This document shows, piece after piece, positions 63,344 to 64,000 of a stretch of 64,000 bases of DNA. The notes beneath the pieces were generated by a model. It was given only the letters and a program-made list of their open reading frames with translations. It did not search any database and had not been told where the DNA came from. The translations under genes were made by a program, and so were the position numbers. Source of the DNA: Candidatus Altimarinota bacterium (lineage in GTDB: Bacteria; Patescibacteriota; Gracilibacteria; BD1-5; UBA6164); the NCBI GenBank assembly GCA_027019405.1, contig JALUWO010000057.1, positions 28,440 to 92,439 on the forward strand. The letters run 5' to 3'. How positions within the stretch are numbered: the first letter of the stretch is position 1; every line of letters begins with the position of its first letter.

Positions 63344-64000
63344 TTGAAAAAAATAATAAAATTAAATCTTTTTTTTATTATATCAGTATTTTGCTTAAAT
63401 ACTGCTTTTTGAAGTAGTTGAATTATTAATAAGTGAAAATCAATAAAACAATTAAATACAGAAGTACAACAATTAAAAATAGAAAAAACTAAAATAGACA
63501 AAAAAATATTAGAACTACAAACTATATTAAAAAATAGCTGATTTTTAAAAGAAAATTTAAGTGATATATCAAAAATCTATATTAGAAGAATTATTGAGCA
63601 ATATAATTTAAAAAGAAAACAATATGAATCATCTCTATTTAAAAAATCTCTTTCTCTTGAATCTACAACAAATACAAGAATAAAACTAATTAATTTAAAA
63701 AAAGATTTATATATGAAACTTGTACCATATATAAATCAAAAAAAGTTAAAAGATTATTTAAATTTTGTTAAAAAAGATTTATATACATTAAAAGAAGAAA
63801 AAGAAATAAAAGATAATTCTATCAAAAAAAATGTAATTTTAAAAGAAAAAGTAAATAAAATAAAAGAAAAAATAATTAAACACAAAGAAGAAACTCAAAA
63901 AATATTAAAACAATTAATAATAAAAAAAATTGATGATAAGATTAATCAATTTAAAAATAATATAAAGTTTATAAATCTTAATGAAAATAAAAAAATAATC
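63344..64000 (+). CDS. Secreted coiled-coil protein, 3' end beyond the window
   Basis: At least 219 residues. Start taken as TTG at 63344 because the sequence then reads as a signal peptide (MKKIIKLNLFFIISVFCLNT, Gly-Ser after it); TTG codons at 63326 and 63332 are alternatives, and an in-frame TAA lies at 63323. The mature part is a long charged coiled coil, resembling EnvC-like peptidoglycan hydrolase activators or other cell-wall coiled coils. The C-terminal domain is outside the window, so the activity cannot be assigned. Confidence 0.55.

Noticed and set aside
1..64000. Many short ORFs ending in TGA that look like separate genes
   Set aside because: They are fragments of longer genes read with TGA as glycine, or shadows on the opposite strand. 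I merged or dropped them.
1..64000. TGA read as tryptophan (Mycoplasma-type code)
   Set aside because: TGA falls at conserved glycines in P-loops and catalytic motifs, and TGG is used where Trp is conserved.
1..64000. tRNA, rRNA, CRISPR arrays or insertion sequences
   Set aside because: No cloverleaf-like GC blocks, spaced direct repeats with regular spacers, or transposase genes with inverted ends were seen.

Overview
This 64-kb window reads coherently only if TGA is translated as glycine (NCBI code 25). Conserved glycines at helicase Walker A loops, the FtsK P-loop, thymidylate synthase, malic enzyme, uracil-DNA glycosylase and the Fic motif are TGA codons, while conserved tryptophans stay TGG. 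Every intact gene ends in TAA or, less often, TAG. With the very low G+C (roughly a fifth to a quarter by eye), this points to the candidate phyla radiation, most likely Absconditabacteria (SR1) or Gracilibacteria (BD1-5). CpG is almost absent: I found only two CpG dinucleotides by eye, at 35987 and 58248. No rRNA, tRNA, CRISPR array or insertion sequence is visible.

Layout. 1-4413 (minus): six envelope-type or unknown genes, including a coiled-coil protein cut by the window edge, a TPM-domain secreted protein and an M50-like membrane metalloprotease. 4511-14634: PcrA/UvrD helicase, a thyA-folA pair, two paralogous Na+/Ca2+ exchangers (CaCA), a CoA-binding protein, a cysteine hydrolase, a YgjP-type metallohydrolase and a RhuM-Fic protein. 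14681-16651: an RDD membrane protein and hypotheticals. 16696-20055: a 1119-residue UvrD helicase-RecB nuclease carrying at least four repeat-derived peptide insertions. 20137-26334: secreted transglutaminase-like protein, S41 protease, a short DNA polymerase I and a sigma-region-4-like gene broken by one TAA. 26412-33449: ndk, a YkuD-like protein, a U32 peptidase-family protein, RlmE/FtsJ, a HAD hydrolase and YidD. 33459-40227: FtsK, a prepilin-like protein with an FGE-sulfatase fold, and a secreted M23-peptidoglycan-binding-SLH protein. 40597-43550: a small nucleotidyltransferase, Lgt, rhomboid protease and a class III cyclase fused to a DUF697-like membrane domain. 43612-53743: TopA, small Cys-rich protein, dihydrouridine synthase, Ung, malic enzyme, a repeat protein flanked by identical 35-bp palindromes, a class I phosphodiesterase-like HD protein, HolA and a half-length MutS. 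53844-57483: a RelE-type toxin-antitoxin pair and membrane or secreted proteins. 57484-57776: a gene-free stretch with interleaved inverted repeats, my best candidate for a new structured RNA or element. 57777-64000: FtsW, YggT, RNase III, NusB, ribosomal protein L32, an OmpR-type two-component system and the start of a secreted coiled-coil protein.

Genes are tightly packed in short operons, often overlapping by a few bases. Convergent pairs share bidirectional hairpin terminators, several of which contain the stop codons. The content combines DNA repair and replication (PcrA, RecB-like helicase-nuclease, PolI fragment, MutS fragment, HolA, Ung, TopA), cell-envelope building and surface display (FtsW, FtsK, Lgt, M23/SLH, pilin-FGE, transglutaminase, S41) and ion or second-messenger signalling (CaCA exchangers, cyclase, PDE-like HD, two-component system). 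That fits a small host-dependent cell with an elaborate surface.
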